DNA of 64,000 nt from Favolaschia claudopus. Taxonomy: Eukaryota; Basidiomycota; Agaricomycetes; Agaricales; Mycenaceae. Position numbers and translations under genes: made by a program. The stretch spans positions 124,001 to 188,000 of the forward strand of contig JAWWNJ010000050.1 of assembly GCA_037176885.1 (NCBI GenBank), read 5' to 3'. The notes beneath the pieces are model-generated. The model had not been told where the DNA came from. It made no database searches and saw nothing but the letters and a program-made list of their open reading frames with translations. Positions 57,001 to 64,000 of the stretch are shown here, piece after piece (positions within the stretch are counted from its first letter, which is position 1; every line of letters begins with the position of its first letter).

Positions 57001-57096
57001 AACACTGCCGACGTTCTCACAAAAGCCTTGCCTGCCGTCGACTTCATTCGCCATCGTTCGGGTCTGGGTCTTGTCGCAGGGGGTGCTTCCGCTTGA
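51060..57096 (+). CDS. Copia Gag-Pol polyprotein, interrupted by SINE and MITE
   Basis: It starts at the ATG at 51060 and would be 1592 residues without the two insertions (segments 51060-54713, 55438-56474, 57009-57096, in phase). Gag region: WRFLERGNPCP and WETLLTRHTC. Protease DSGANVHVSP near residue 500. Integrase: HRRLGHANE and CDDCIPGKQA (zinc), D in VYVDLSGQM, D in YKIDGGELF, E in NGKVERFHR (near residue 793). RT: VRYCAKGFRQ, DIQQVDVKTAFLNAE, then after the SINE VHVDDM (catalytic DD, with His where Tyr is usual). RNase H: HTDADFAND and DSTAAAEYIG, ending DVLTKALP. No stops or shifts are present in the element parts, so it was likely active until the SINE and MITE entered. Confidence 0.95.
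54714..55425 (+). mobile_element. 712-bp tRNA-derived SINE-like retroposon
   Basis: It is inserted in the RT codons for AIYG. A 12-bp direct repeat AAGGCGATTTAC flanks it (54702-54713, 55426-55437) and the right end is a run of A. The head has an A-box-like TGGAGGAGTGG (54725-54735) and a B-box AGTTCGAACCC (54788-54798), spaced as in tRNAs with a long variable arm (Ser/Leu type). The body has no coding frame of note. Variable-length duplication, A-tail and Pol III boxes together define a SINE; mobilisation would be by a LINE reverse transcriptase in trans. Confidence 0.8.
56475..57000 (+). mobile_element. 526-bp hAT-like MITE, copy 2
   Basis: It is nearly identical to copy 1 at 6844-7369 in the opposite orientation. 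Perfect TAAGGCTCCAACCATTT ends; 8-bp duplication AACACTGC (56467-56474, 57001-57008). It is inserted close to the end of the Copia RNase H coding part. Confidence 0.95.
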
Positions 57097-57150
57097 GGGG
57101 GTGGTTCTGGCGTGAGGGGGTGAGATACCGCAGTCTTTGGTGAGGGGGTG

Positions 57151-57295
57151 TGTTGGACGACGTGTCGTAGGACACCAAAGGACTTGTAGATACTGTAGCT
57201 GTGTCACGCCACGTGGCGTGACAGCCCTCACTCGCGTCTTGCTCAAAGCGTCCGTGTGAGGTTAGATTTACTCACATAGAGTACAGGTCCCAACA
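57151..57295 (+). repeat. Copia right LTR (145 bp)
   Basis: Identical to the left LTR apart from the 8-base indel. It has the same 22-bp palindrome at 57202-57223. It is preceded by GTGAGGGGGTG, the polypurine tract. Confidence 0.97.
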
Positions 57296-57780
57296 TTGTG
57301 ACCACTCCGTTCGCGAGTTCAATGATCGCGACTCTGTTAAGATGCACCTCAGCACTATAACGGAAGTCGTGATTATCGGTGTGTTGCTCCTTGCGAAGAT
57401 GATGGTGTCCACGAAGCGGATTCGCGAACAATCTGCCTGCAGCCCTGGTGCGGGATTCGCGAAGTCTCTGGACGAATTCCTGGACATGGTTGGGCCGGCG
57501 GATGCGTTCACGGAGCACATCGAGTCGTACATTGACTCCATGATTTCTGATCGCGCAATCATGCATAGCTTCGACGCAGCCTGTGGACGTCTGTATTGCC
57601 CGTTGGGCGTTGCGGAGCTGCTCACCGTCCTCGGCACAGGTGGTAAAGCGACTCTTCTCCCTCGTGTCTCTCACTTGGGACCTTGGCCATTCGCTGTAGA
57701 TCGTTCTAACTGTCGTGAGCACGAATTGGCCGAGCATCTGGGCCAGGTTCATATCTGAAAATTCGACTTCATGGTCCTAG

Positions 57781-58341
57781 ACTGGGGGGGAAGTGTCATG
57801 GATTACGCTAAGTCTTTTACTCTACGATCATTCGTCTCTTGTTTCATATATTTTCCAATTACTCCTTACTACCTATTTCCAACCATCTACCTAATTTCCA
57901 ACCATCCACATGCTACTTATTCACATGTAGTCTATACCACACCCTTTTAAGTACTCCTTAGCTACGAAATCAACTTGCCTTTTTCCTCCCACTTTCTTCG
58001 CCTCTGTGTGCACTCAACGAATGCCTAAACCGCCTCGTTTCGTCTCAAGACTCAGTAAAGATTCGCTCTTGCTGTTCCTTCGGACTACCGCTTCAAGATA
58101 TCGTAAAGACGCGCTCTTACGACTTCTTGAGCAACCCGCACGCTACGCTAGGACTGTAAACGGATTTCGTGCAATATATATTCGTACTCAACAAGAATAC
58201 ATCGCGTATTCTACAACAACTGCACTGATTGACCTACCCCCGAGTTCATAGGTTTCTTAGTCTTTCTAGCTATTGAATGTGTATTGAACGACTATCTTCA
58301 AAAGAGTATATAAAGTCTTGTTACGAGACTATTGAATGTGC
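57781..58341 (+). repeat. Chromovirus polypurine tract and probable 3' LTR
   Basis: ACTGGGGGGGAAG (57781-57793) is directly followed by TGTCATGGATTACGC at 57794, the usual polypurine tract to LTR transition. Within it GTATATAAAG at about 58307 is a candidate TATA box. I place the end near 58341 (ATGTGCA) only because LTRs end in CA; there is no second LTR in the window to confirm it. Confidence 0.6.
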
Positions 58342-59336
58342 ACTATTAAGTAGAGCAGGGAGGTATACTTTGCCGAAATCATAAGTAACCATACCGAGAA
58401 TTTTACATCAATTTCTTCCGCCCTGTTCCCAACGTTTTTTCCTTCTCTGATTGCAGGATTAGTAGAACTGTAGAAGACTCTAAGTCTTAAGAAGACAGTC
58501 TGAATTCGAGTTTGCAGCAAAATCAGTTGAACAGTTCGGCCTCAAAAGTATCCGCGTCTGTTATTTGCGCAAGGTCGCCCTACTGTAGGCCAGAAACTGG
58601 CATACAAATCATATTATTAGAGACTTTTCGCAGAGCCACCGGGAGCCACCCGGTGGCTCTCACGGCATGCGCTGTGGAGCGGCTACGGCATATGGTGGCT
58701 TTTTTGGTGGCTCGTCGCGAGTCCGTAGTGAGATGGTTGATCTCCGACGATCTCGCTTCAGCCAAATTGGGCTCAAGCAGGCTCAAGCGCGCACCCGAAG
58801 AGCTCCCGTAGGTGAGGACGGTTTTTTATTCAATGTACTGGGTCCCGTGCCGGAAAATTGCGAAAAAGAAAGGGGAAAAGAGGAAGAAAGAGAGAAGATA
58901 CGGGAGTTCCAAGGAAGCTTGTCGCTGCTCAGGAAAGACTCAAAAAAGATGAATTGATTGTAAATCCACATCAAATTGAGAGTGCGCGAGGAGGCGCGAG
59001 CTTCGCTTCATCTCAGATATCAATATTGACTGGTTGTGTAGAACAAGTAATTATATTGATTGAAACTGCGTTGAAGTGCACATTGCGGCTAGCTACTGGC
59101 TGCTTGTAGAATAACTGGGTGGAATGTGGTAGGAAAAACTCCTCACTGTGGTTGTTGCTCGTGGTAATGGAATCCGCTCTGAATAAGATGACCCAGCTTC
59201 CATCTTGGAGGACAGTTCGCGCACACCAACACCTGGTTTGACGAGACTTGAATTGATGTGCATTTAGCTTACTTTGCTGACATCCCATTTGGTCAAAATA
59301 CACCCGATATACAATTGACAGGGTACGCACCTCCAC
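58342..59336. other. Intergenic with a solo AGAGA-type end
   Basis: At 58616-58618 an ATT is followed by AGAGACTTTTCGCAGAGCCA and GGTGGCTCTCACGGCATGCG, a diverged left arm of the AGAGAG element family. The matching right end was not found. No gene is supported. Confidence 0.5.
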
Positions 59337-59338
59337 TA

Positions 59339-59750
59339 TGGTGCACGTCACTTAGTCACCACCTCTCTGTAACAACACTAACTGTGACTGCAGTTTTTAT
59401 CCTAATTTTATTTCCTCTTGCCAAACGACTCCTTTTCAACAGAGGAACAATTTGTCAAGAGGGATTTTCAAAATTTAAATAATTGAAGGAGTTATAAATT
59501 TTCACCCGACCCAATTTGGCAGTACAGGCCAAATTCGGGTTTCGCCCTCCAAAAGGCAGTGACATAGACGACTCTCCATCCGTAAGTGTTCAATCAACCC
59601 AAAATTAGGGTGTAGGTGGGTCAAAAGTCCCTCCAAAAGCACTCATATTGAGTCGAAATTCAGGCTAAAATAGGGTATTTTGGAAAAATTTCGGCCTCCG
59701 GCCGATTTGGCACTAGTGCAAAAGAGGTGGTGGCTAAGTGACGTGCACCA
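59339..59750. mobile_element. 412-bp TA-flanked MITE
   Basis: TGGTGCACGTCACTTAG then a Y then CACCACCTCT at the left is matched in reverse complement at the right. TA lies on both sides (59337-59338, 59751-59752). The interior has a repeated AAATTCGGGT-like motif. No coding. Confidence 0.85.
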
Positions 59751-59752
59751 TA

Positions 59753-60730
59753 GACCAATGTGATAGCTCTCTGATTGGAGCCGTTCTGCATTTGATGTAC
59801 TGAATTGAGTCTTTTTGAATGCATTTGAAGGGATATTTTGATTGAAGAGCGGTAATATAAAGCATTGATTAGCCAAGACACGTCCCGGGGTGATGTAAGC
59901 GTGTTCAGACGGCATTGAAAAACGCGTTTTTGAGCCGGTAAATAGCCCAAGATCGTCGCCACTCGCCAGAAGTGTACCAATGGATTGCCGAATTTTCATA
60001 CAGTTTAGACACAGTTTGAGGCATACTTCTGTGTAGGGAGCGACTGTTGAATGTTCAAGGGCATTTCGCCGTTCGTCGTCGGGCCAGAAACACAGAGAGA
60101 CGGAGGAGGGAGACGACAAGAGTGCGTAGTGACTTATGTCACACTGTGACTGTTATCTGGCCATCACGCTGTTATCTGCCAGATAACGGCGGTACTCGAC
60201 TTTGCCAGTTCAGATTCTCGAAATAACAAGTCAGAAGCATTCAGTTATCTCTCCTCTGCACACTAGAGCAATCTTGAGACTCACCGACATCGAGAGAGGC
60301 AGGAAATTGCAAGAATGTTATCTGCCAGCACTGCCACTGGCAGATAACACCCAGTTGATCGGAACATCAACCCGTGAAACAGGTATTTACGAGAGGCGTC
60401 TGAGGCAGATTTTTGGGGAAGAGCCCCCCGGAGGTCAATAGCCCTTAGTCCGCAAATTTATCACACAAATTTGCGCTTTCTCGAGGCGTTCAAGACTCAG
60501 ATCAATAGCCAAGCAAATAATAATATTTGGGCCGCCTTCTGATGCACGTGCTGTTAATAGTGGGTCAGATCTGAAGCCTCTTGGCTATTTTTTTTCGCAG
60601 CCGACTTGGGAGGATTTATCTACCTCGATTCCGTTGTCTAACAGAATATAAATTGTGTGGAGGAACAAGCCAAAAAAAAAAAAAAAAGGTTGTGTCATGC
60701 GAATCAATGGCATCTGTGGGAAATTACAGT
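59753..60730. other. Intergenic, with palindromes
   Basis: No gene is supported. It includes the palindrome group at 60138-60349 (next entry) and an A-run of about 15 bases at 60669-60687. The last part is the 3' flank of the minus-strand gene. Confidence 0.45.
60138..60349. repeat. Cluster of GTTATCTG/CAGATAAC palindromes
   Basis: GTCACA-C-TGTGAC at 60138-60150; TGTTATCTGG at 60151; GTTATCTG-C-CAGATAAC at 60171-60187; and a 13-bp stem TGTTATCTGCCAG / CTGGCAGATAACA with an 8-base loop at 60316-60349. The first TGTTATCTG and the last CAGATAACA form an outer inverted pair, so the whole 199-bp stretch may be one small element. Confidence 0.7.
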
Positions 60731-62031
60731 CTAGATACATGATGAGGACCGCTGCGAAGTGGCCGCAGGAGCTTCGACCTGCGCAAGAAGTTTTTTCAGG
60801 CGTGCAACCTCACCTTCGGCAAGTTCACGTGCCGCCTCAGAAGTTTCAAGCGCCGCTTCGGAGGTTGCCAGCGCCGCTTCGGAGGATGTAAGCGCCGCTT
60901 CGGCGTGCCGCCGAGCAAGCGTTTGCTCCACCAAAGGCCGGTTATTCACCTGCGGACTGTGTTAACGACATGTACGAAGGAGAAAAATGCCTGGACACCT
61001 CTTGCTGTTGCCGCACGTTCTCGACAAATTCTGAGAAGGCGGCTTCGAAACGCTGCTTCACCCCCTCAGCACTGAACACTCTTTTGGCTTTCTCTGCCAT
61101 GAGACCCTTTACCTTGTGAGTCAGCTGCCACTGGAGTGCGTCCGACCTCATGAATCGAAAACTCGGAGCGGTGACCACGTCCGATTCTTCGCACCCCATG
61201 ATGGTCCTTGTGACATCGAAAATGGCCCGGCCGTAATAGTAGCAATTTGACTCCAGCAGGTCATAGTTTGGGCTGTGTTTGGACACAAAAGACGCGAGAG
61301 ACAGTACATGTGCGACTGAAATTTGGCTTTGTTCTGGAGCTGTGATGGTGGCTAGTAAGGTCGAGGTGCCCGGTTCGATTTTATTGATATGGAGAGGGTC
61401 GCGTCGTAACGATATGATGATACGGTCGTCGGCAACGGACGTGGTGCGCTTTTTGGAAGCCTCCATCGAGTGACGAGCAGCGACGGCCATAAGGGGGGTA
61501 CGACCTTCGTTTGTTGGGCTACTAAGCAAGTGGTAAGCGAGGTTGCGCGGTAAGCATACGAATTCCTAACGTGGTGATCGGTTCAGCGATGGAGGTGCCG
61601 TCGGCAGGAGCCTCTATCGTGTGCAACGTGATCTTTTCCTTGGTTTTGTCTGGCGGCTGAAAGTCGGTGCCCCATCGCTCTACCAGCATGTAATTGGTCA
61701 CACCAGATTTTCTGGTGTCCTCGAAAGAGTATACGATGTATTCGTGCAAAGGTGCGACATCGCGCTGGAAGTACTGAACCTGGGTGATGCGCAAATTCTC
61801 ACATGCGTCACCGCTTGCGACCATCTGTGCCTGCAAGACGAGAGAAGTATAGACAGCGAAGGGGATGTGGCTGAGAGCAGCCGACAGCTTAAGAGATTGG
61901 TGGCGATTTTCGTCAGTAATCGGAAAGAAAGTAGCGGCCATGGTAGGGGACATTGGGGAGGGAGGAGGTAGCGAGTTGAGGTTCATGATATGTCGTATAT
62001 CGTGATAGAGGGCACGGAGACGAAAGAACAT
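60731..62031 (-). CDS. Three-exon protein with NC papain-like motif and coiled-coil tail
   Basis: Exons 62031-61560, 61504-60999, 60949-60731; introns of 55 bp (GTATGC to GAAG) and 49 bp (GTGTCC to CGCAG). The phases fit and give 398 residues from the ATG at 62031; the ATG at 61986 is the next choice. The N-terminal third has QYFQRDVAPLHEYIVYSF. The second exon has SVAHVLSLASFVSKHSPNYD then LLESNCYYYGRAIFDV; an H...NC arrangement like this occurs in papain-like folds of the NlpC/LRAT/PPPDE kind, but catalysis is not shown. The tail repeats SEAALxT units (AEAALTSSEAALATSEAALE) and ends in RLKKLLAQVEA, a coiled coil. It appears intact. Confidence 0.7.
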
Positions 62032-62263
62032 CTTAAAAGCTAAGTAGCTCAGAGGGACTACTGCAGAGTTGAACGTGGCATCCCACGTGCGAACCACACC
62101 CTGTAGGCTGTTTCACCACGCTTTTGCCGTAGTTGTACCTTAAGTAGCAAAGCTTCGCTCCGGTGGGGCTTCGGAATAACTTAGGTGGCAGGGAACGTCG
62201 TCAGCATGGTAACTTACTTCGGTATGAACTGTGTATAGCACGGCGCAAACAAACGAAGTGTTA

Positions 62264-62378
62264 CAGTGGCGCCATCTGATGCCACCCCTAAATAGAACAG
62301 CCTATTTCTGGAACTTTTGATGCAATGATAATTTTTTGGGGGTGGCATCAGATGGCGCTTGAGATGGCGCCGCCACTG
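62264..62378 (+). mobile_element. 115-bp CAGTGGCG TA-flanked MITE, intact copy
   Basis: The left end is CAGTGGCGCCATCTGATGCC and the right end is GGCGCCGCCACTG. TA on both sides (62262-62263, 62379-62380). Same family as 39934-40376, without the nested insertion. Confidence 0.85.
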
Positions 62379-62692
62379 TAGCGGGTCACGTGACCCACCT
62401 CCCGAATCGAAACAAATGGGCGATTGTCCCAAAAAGGATCATGCGCTGACTAAGCATGATCCGTCTTGATTCCCAGTGGCAGCCGGATCGAACGGCCTCG
62501 AACCTCCTCGAACTTTTTCCCATGGTCTCACCCGGTTCGAGATTTGGCCGAGGCCACGATCTGGCAGGACCCCCGACAACCTGATGCCTGCCGGGAAAAT
62601 TTTGGATTTATCCGGACCCCTAATGGGGAAAATCTCAGACCAGGCCTCCGCCAGGTCGACATTTTATCCGAATTGTTGGCCAGGCCAGGCCT

Positions 62693-63372
62693 CCGGTCAC
62701 TACCTACTGTACTATTTCGACCGTAGATTCAAGTCACAGGTCACAGAGGGACTTGAATTGAATCTATTTTATTTTTGTAACATGTCACAGCGCGTTTTGT
62801 GGCCATTTCCCATCAAAAATTGATCGGAAAAACGCGCAAAATCTCCCTAAAAGGCAATTTAATCACTGCTGAATGATGGCAAAAGTGAAGATGAAGTGTC
62901 ACATCTCAAACCCATTGAATCTACGGTCGAAATAGTACAGTATCTAATAGGTTCGTCCCAGATAGAGTAAATCAACGTCTTGAAAACCCCGTACCTTCGT
63001 CGTAAAAAATAGTGTAAATCAAGCGGAAACTGCCTGATGTCTGTCGCAGATAGAGTAAATCGCGCGGAGCGCGAGAAATTTTTGAGACCTGAAGTCGGTC
63101 TGGGGAATTACAAGCAGATTGCAAGACAGATTTCGAGCGTCAAGCAGCAAAAATAAACCGAAATTGGATGATTCTGAGCAGTTTTAAGCTCAAATTTGCT
63201 TCAGAAAAGGCTAAACAACTGTCCTTTGGGGGATCCAGCCGCAAAAATCCGAAATTACCCCCAGATGTTCGTCACAAATCGAGTAAATCGGTCTGTTTGA
63301 GGGCGAAAATCATAGAGTAAATCAGCCCAAATTTCGGGCGACAATGTGACGAACCTAATAGGTAGTGACCGG
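62693..63372. mobile_element. Inner element with GATAGAGTAAATC repeats
   Basis: CCGGTCACTACC plus a short spacer plus TAGGTTCGTC at the left is mirrored at the right (GACGAACCTA ... GGTAGTGACCGG). The interior repeats CAGATAGAGTAAATC-like motifs four or five times (near 62958, 63050, 63281, 63311). The net length without the 234-bp MITE is about 444 bp. The target duplication is uncertain. Confidence 0.5.
62707..62940 (+). mobile_element. 234-bp TA-flanked MITE
   Basis: CTGTACTATTTCGACCGTAG and its continuation GATTCAA are mirrored at the right end. TA lies on both sides (62705-62706, 62941-62942). A solo end of the same family lies at 27937. It is inserted in the left end of the inner element at 62693-63372. 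Confidence 0.9.
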
Positions 63373-63820
63373 GGGCCTGCCAGGCCTCAGAAAAATCGCC
63401 TAAAATCAAGGAGAAATCGGAATTTTGCTCCATCCAGCTCGGGTATCAGCTCTCTACTCATGGCATTGGCCCTGCCGAACCGTTGCGTCCCATACAAATG
63501 CCCGAAACTGCCTGAAAAGGGCGATATCAAAACAGGATTTCGTTGATTTGCCGTGATTTAAAAGATAACTGACCCGAATTCGTCAATGGTTAGCCGCAAG
63601 ATCCTCAACTAAACCGTCGGCAGTCTATGTTATCCGAATTTTGGCCAGGCCTGTCGGCAACCACCCATGCTTTATCCGAATTTTGTACCAGCCTTGGGCT
63701 CCGAAAAGTTGATTTCTCATCCGAATTGGGGCAGGGTACGCGCGAATTTTGGGCATGTTTTATCCGAATTGAAAATTTCGCGGGCAGGCATCATAGGGGT
63801 TGTCGGGGGTCCTGATCTGG

Positions 63821-64000
63821 CTCGAAGGTTTTAGCATTGCATATTGAACTACCTCGAACTGTGGAGAGCGAGATGTATTCACTATGGGAATACATGCTAT
63901 TTTTACTGCCTAGCCCGCCACTGATGCCCCACTGCCTCTGCCCCGCCCCACCGCCCACTTCCAACGCCGTTGAACTCATCGCGACTTCCCCAGTAAACCG
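63821..64000. other. Window end, nothing recognised
   Basis: A short GC-rich stretch without a supported feature. Confidence 0.4.

Larger units (their letters stand above)
50719..57295 (+). mobile_element. Ty1/Copia retrotransposon with both LTRs
   Basis: Two LTRs (50719-50871, 57151-57295) are identical except for an 8-base indel. A 5-bp TTGTG duplication flanks the element (50714-50718, 57296-57300). A primer-binding site follows the left LTR and a G-rich polypurine tract (GTGAGGGGGTG) precedes the right LTR. The internal polyprotein is intact apart from two later insertions, a SINE (54714-55425) and a MITE (56475-57000). LTR identity marks a recent insertion. Confidence 0.97.
50085..57758 (+). 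pseudogene. Extra ORF between chromodomain and 3' LTR, split by Copia
   Basis: The left part starts at the ATG at 50085 (MSSAYSALFSNPP), Ser/Pro-rich then acidic, with frame changes near 50275 and 50555. The frame that ends FVYNNC at the Copia insertion continues exactly at 57301 as DHSVREFNDRDSVKMHLSTI and runs to the TGA at 57756-57758. The right part has a hydrophobic stretch (EVVIIGVLLLAKMMV) and a helical region. In all about 360-390 residues. The polypurine tract follows 22 bases after the stop, which places this ORF inside the retroelement. No domain is recognised; an accessory protein of unknown role is the simplest reading. Confidence 0.55.
47822..58341 (+). mobile_element. 5'-truncated Ty3/Gypsy chromovirus, host of nested insertions
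   Basis: From left to right: integrase (zinc-binding and DDE domains), GPY/F-type C-terminal module, chromodomain, an extra ORF, polypurine tract, 3' LTR. Gag, protease and RT are absent on the left. It is interrupted by a hAT-like MITE (48694-49221) and a Copia element (50719-57295), each with its target duplication. The right limit is uncertain because no second LTR is available for comparison. Confidence 0.85.
62565..63814. mobile_element. 1.25-kb hAT-like element carrying nested insertions
   Basis: The left end CAGGACCCCCGACAACC is matched by GGTTGTCGGGGGTCCTG at the right, and a TGATGCCTGCC block just inside is matched too. A direct repeat ATCTGG flanks it (62559-62564, 63815-63820), shorter than the 8 bp usual for hAT. 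Inside both ends, the motif TTTATCCGAATT recurs (62661 region; 63630, 63670, 63716, 63757 regions). No transposase frame is present. Confidence 0.65.

Overview
This is a eukaryotic window, almost certainly from a filamentous basidiomycete of the Agaricomycetes. Reasons: short GT-AG introns of about 50-58 bp with CTGAY-like branch sites; several protein families that are expanded in mushroom-forming fungi (the integrase-core DDE protein, KOW-motif proteins, SLIP-like GTPases, the FIEIKP family); and a very heavy load of fungal transposable elements. No rRNA, CRISPR array or convincing tRNA gene was found. Gene names cannot be assigned with confidence.

Layout. 1-5 kb is gene-poor. 5.0-5.7 kb holds an intact small gene of a mushroom-expanded family. 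6.5-8.4 kb is a dead LINE-type ORF1 split by a 526-bp hAT-like MITE. 9.2-9.7 kb is an unassigned element with terminal inverted repeats. 10-13.4 kb has a small multi-exon gene converging on a KOW-motif gene remnant. 14-19.6 kb has two small MITEs, a truncated Ty3/Gypsy element whose RT catalytic box is mutated, and an 883-bp TA-flanked MITE. 20.3-22.6 kb is an eight-exon integrase-core gene with one frameshift. 23.9-27.7 kb is a frameshifted DIRS-like retroelement. 30.2-33.7 kb is a multi-exon SLIP/dynamin-like GTPase gene. 35.3-42.8 kb is a MITE-rich zone that includes a 1.49-kb insertion carrying a tandem hairpin array. 45.1-47.2 kb is a decayed pogo/Fot1-type transposase.

47.8-58.3 kb is a stack of nested elements. 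A 5'-truncated chromovirus (integrase, chromodomain, an extra downstream ORF, polypurine tract, 3' LTR) was hit by a 528-bp hAT-like MITE and by a complete Ty1/Copia element. The Copia element was in turn hit by a tRNA-derived SINE and by a second copy of the 526-bp MITE. Every one of these insertions keeps its target-site duplication, so the order of events can be read. The distal part (58.3-64 kb) has an intact three-exon gene with a papain-like NC motif and a coiled-coil tail, plus more nested MITEs.

How it fits together. Few host genes are left: at most six or seven, several of them possibly decayed. Most of the sequence is autonomous elements in decay and non-autonomous DNA elements that need transposases encoded elsewhere. 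Three MITE groups can be defined from the sequence alone: 8-bp TSD (hAT-like), TA TSD (Tc1/mariner-like), and a less familiar group with AGAGA-type termini and a 3-bp AWT TSD.
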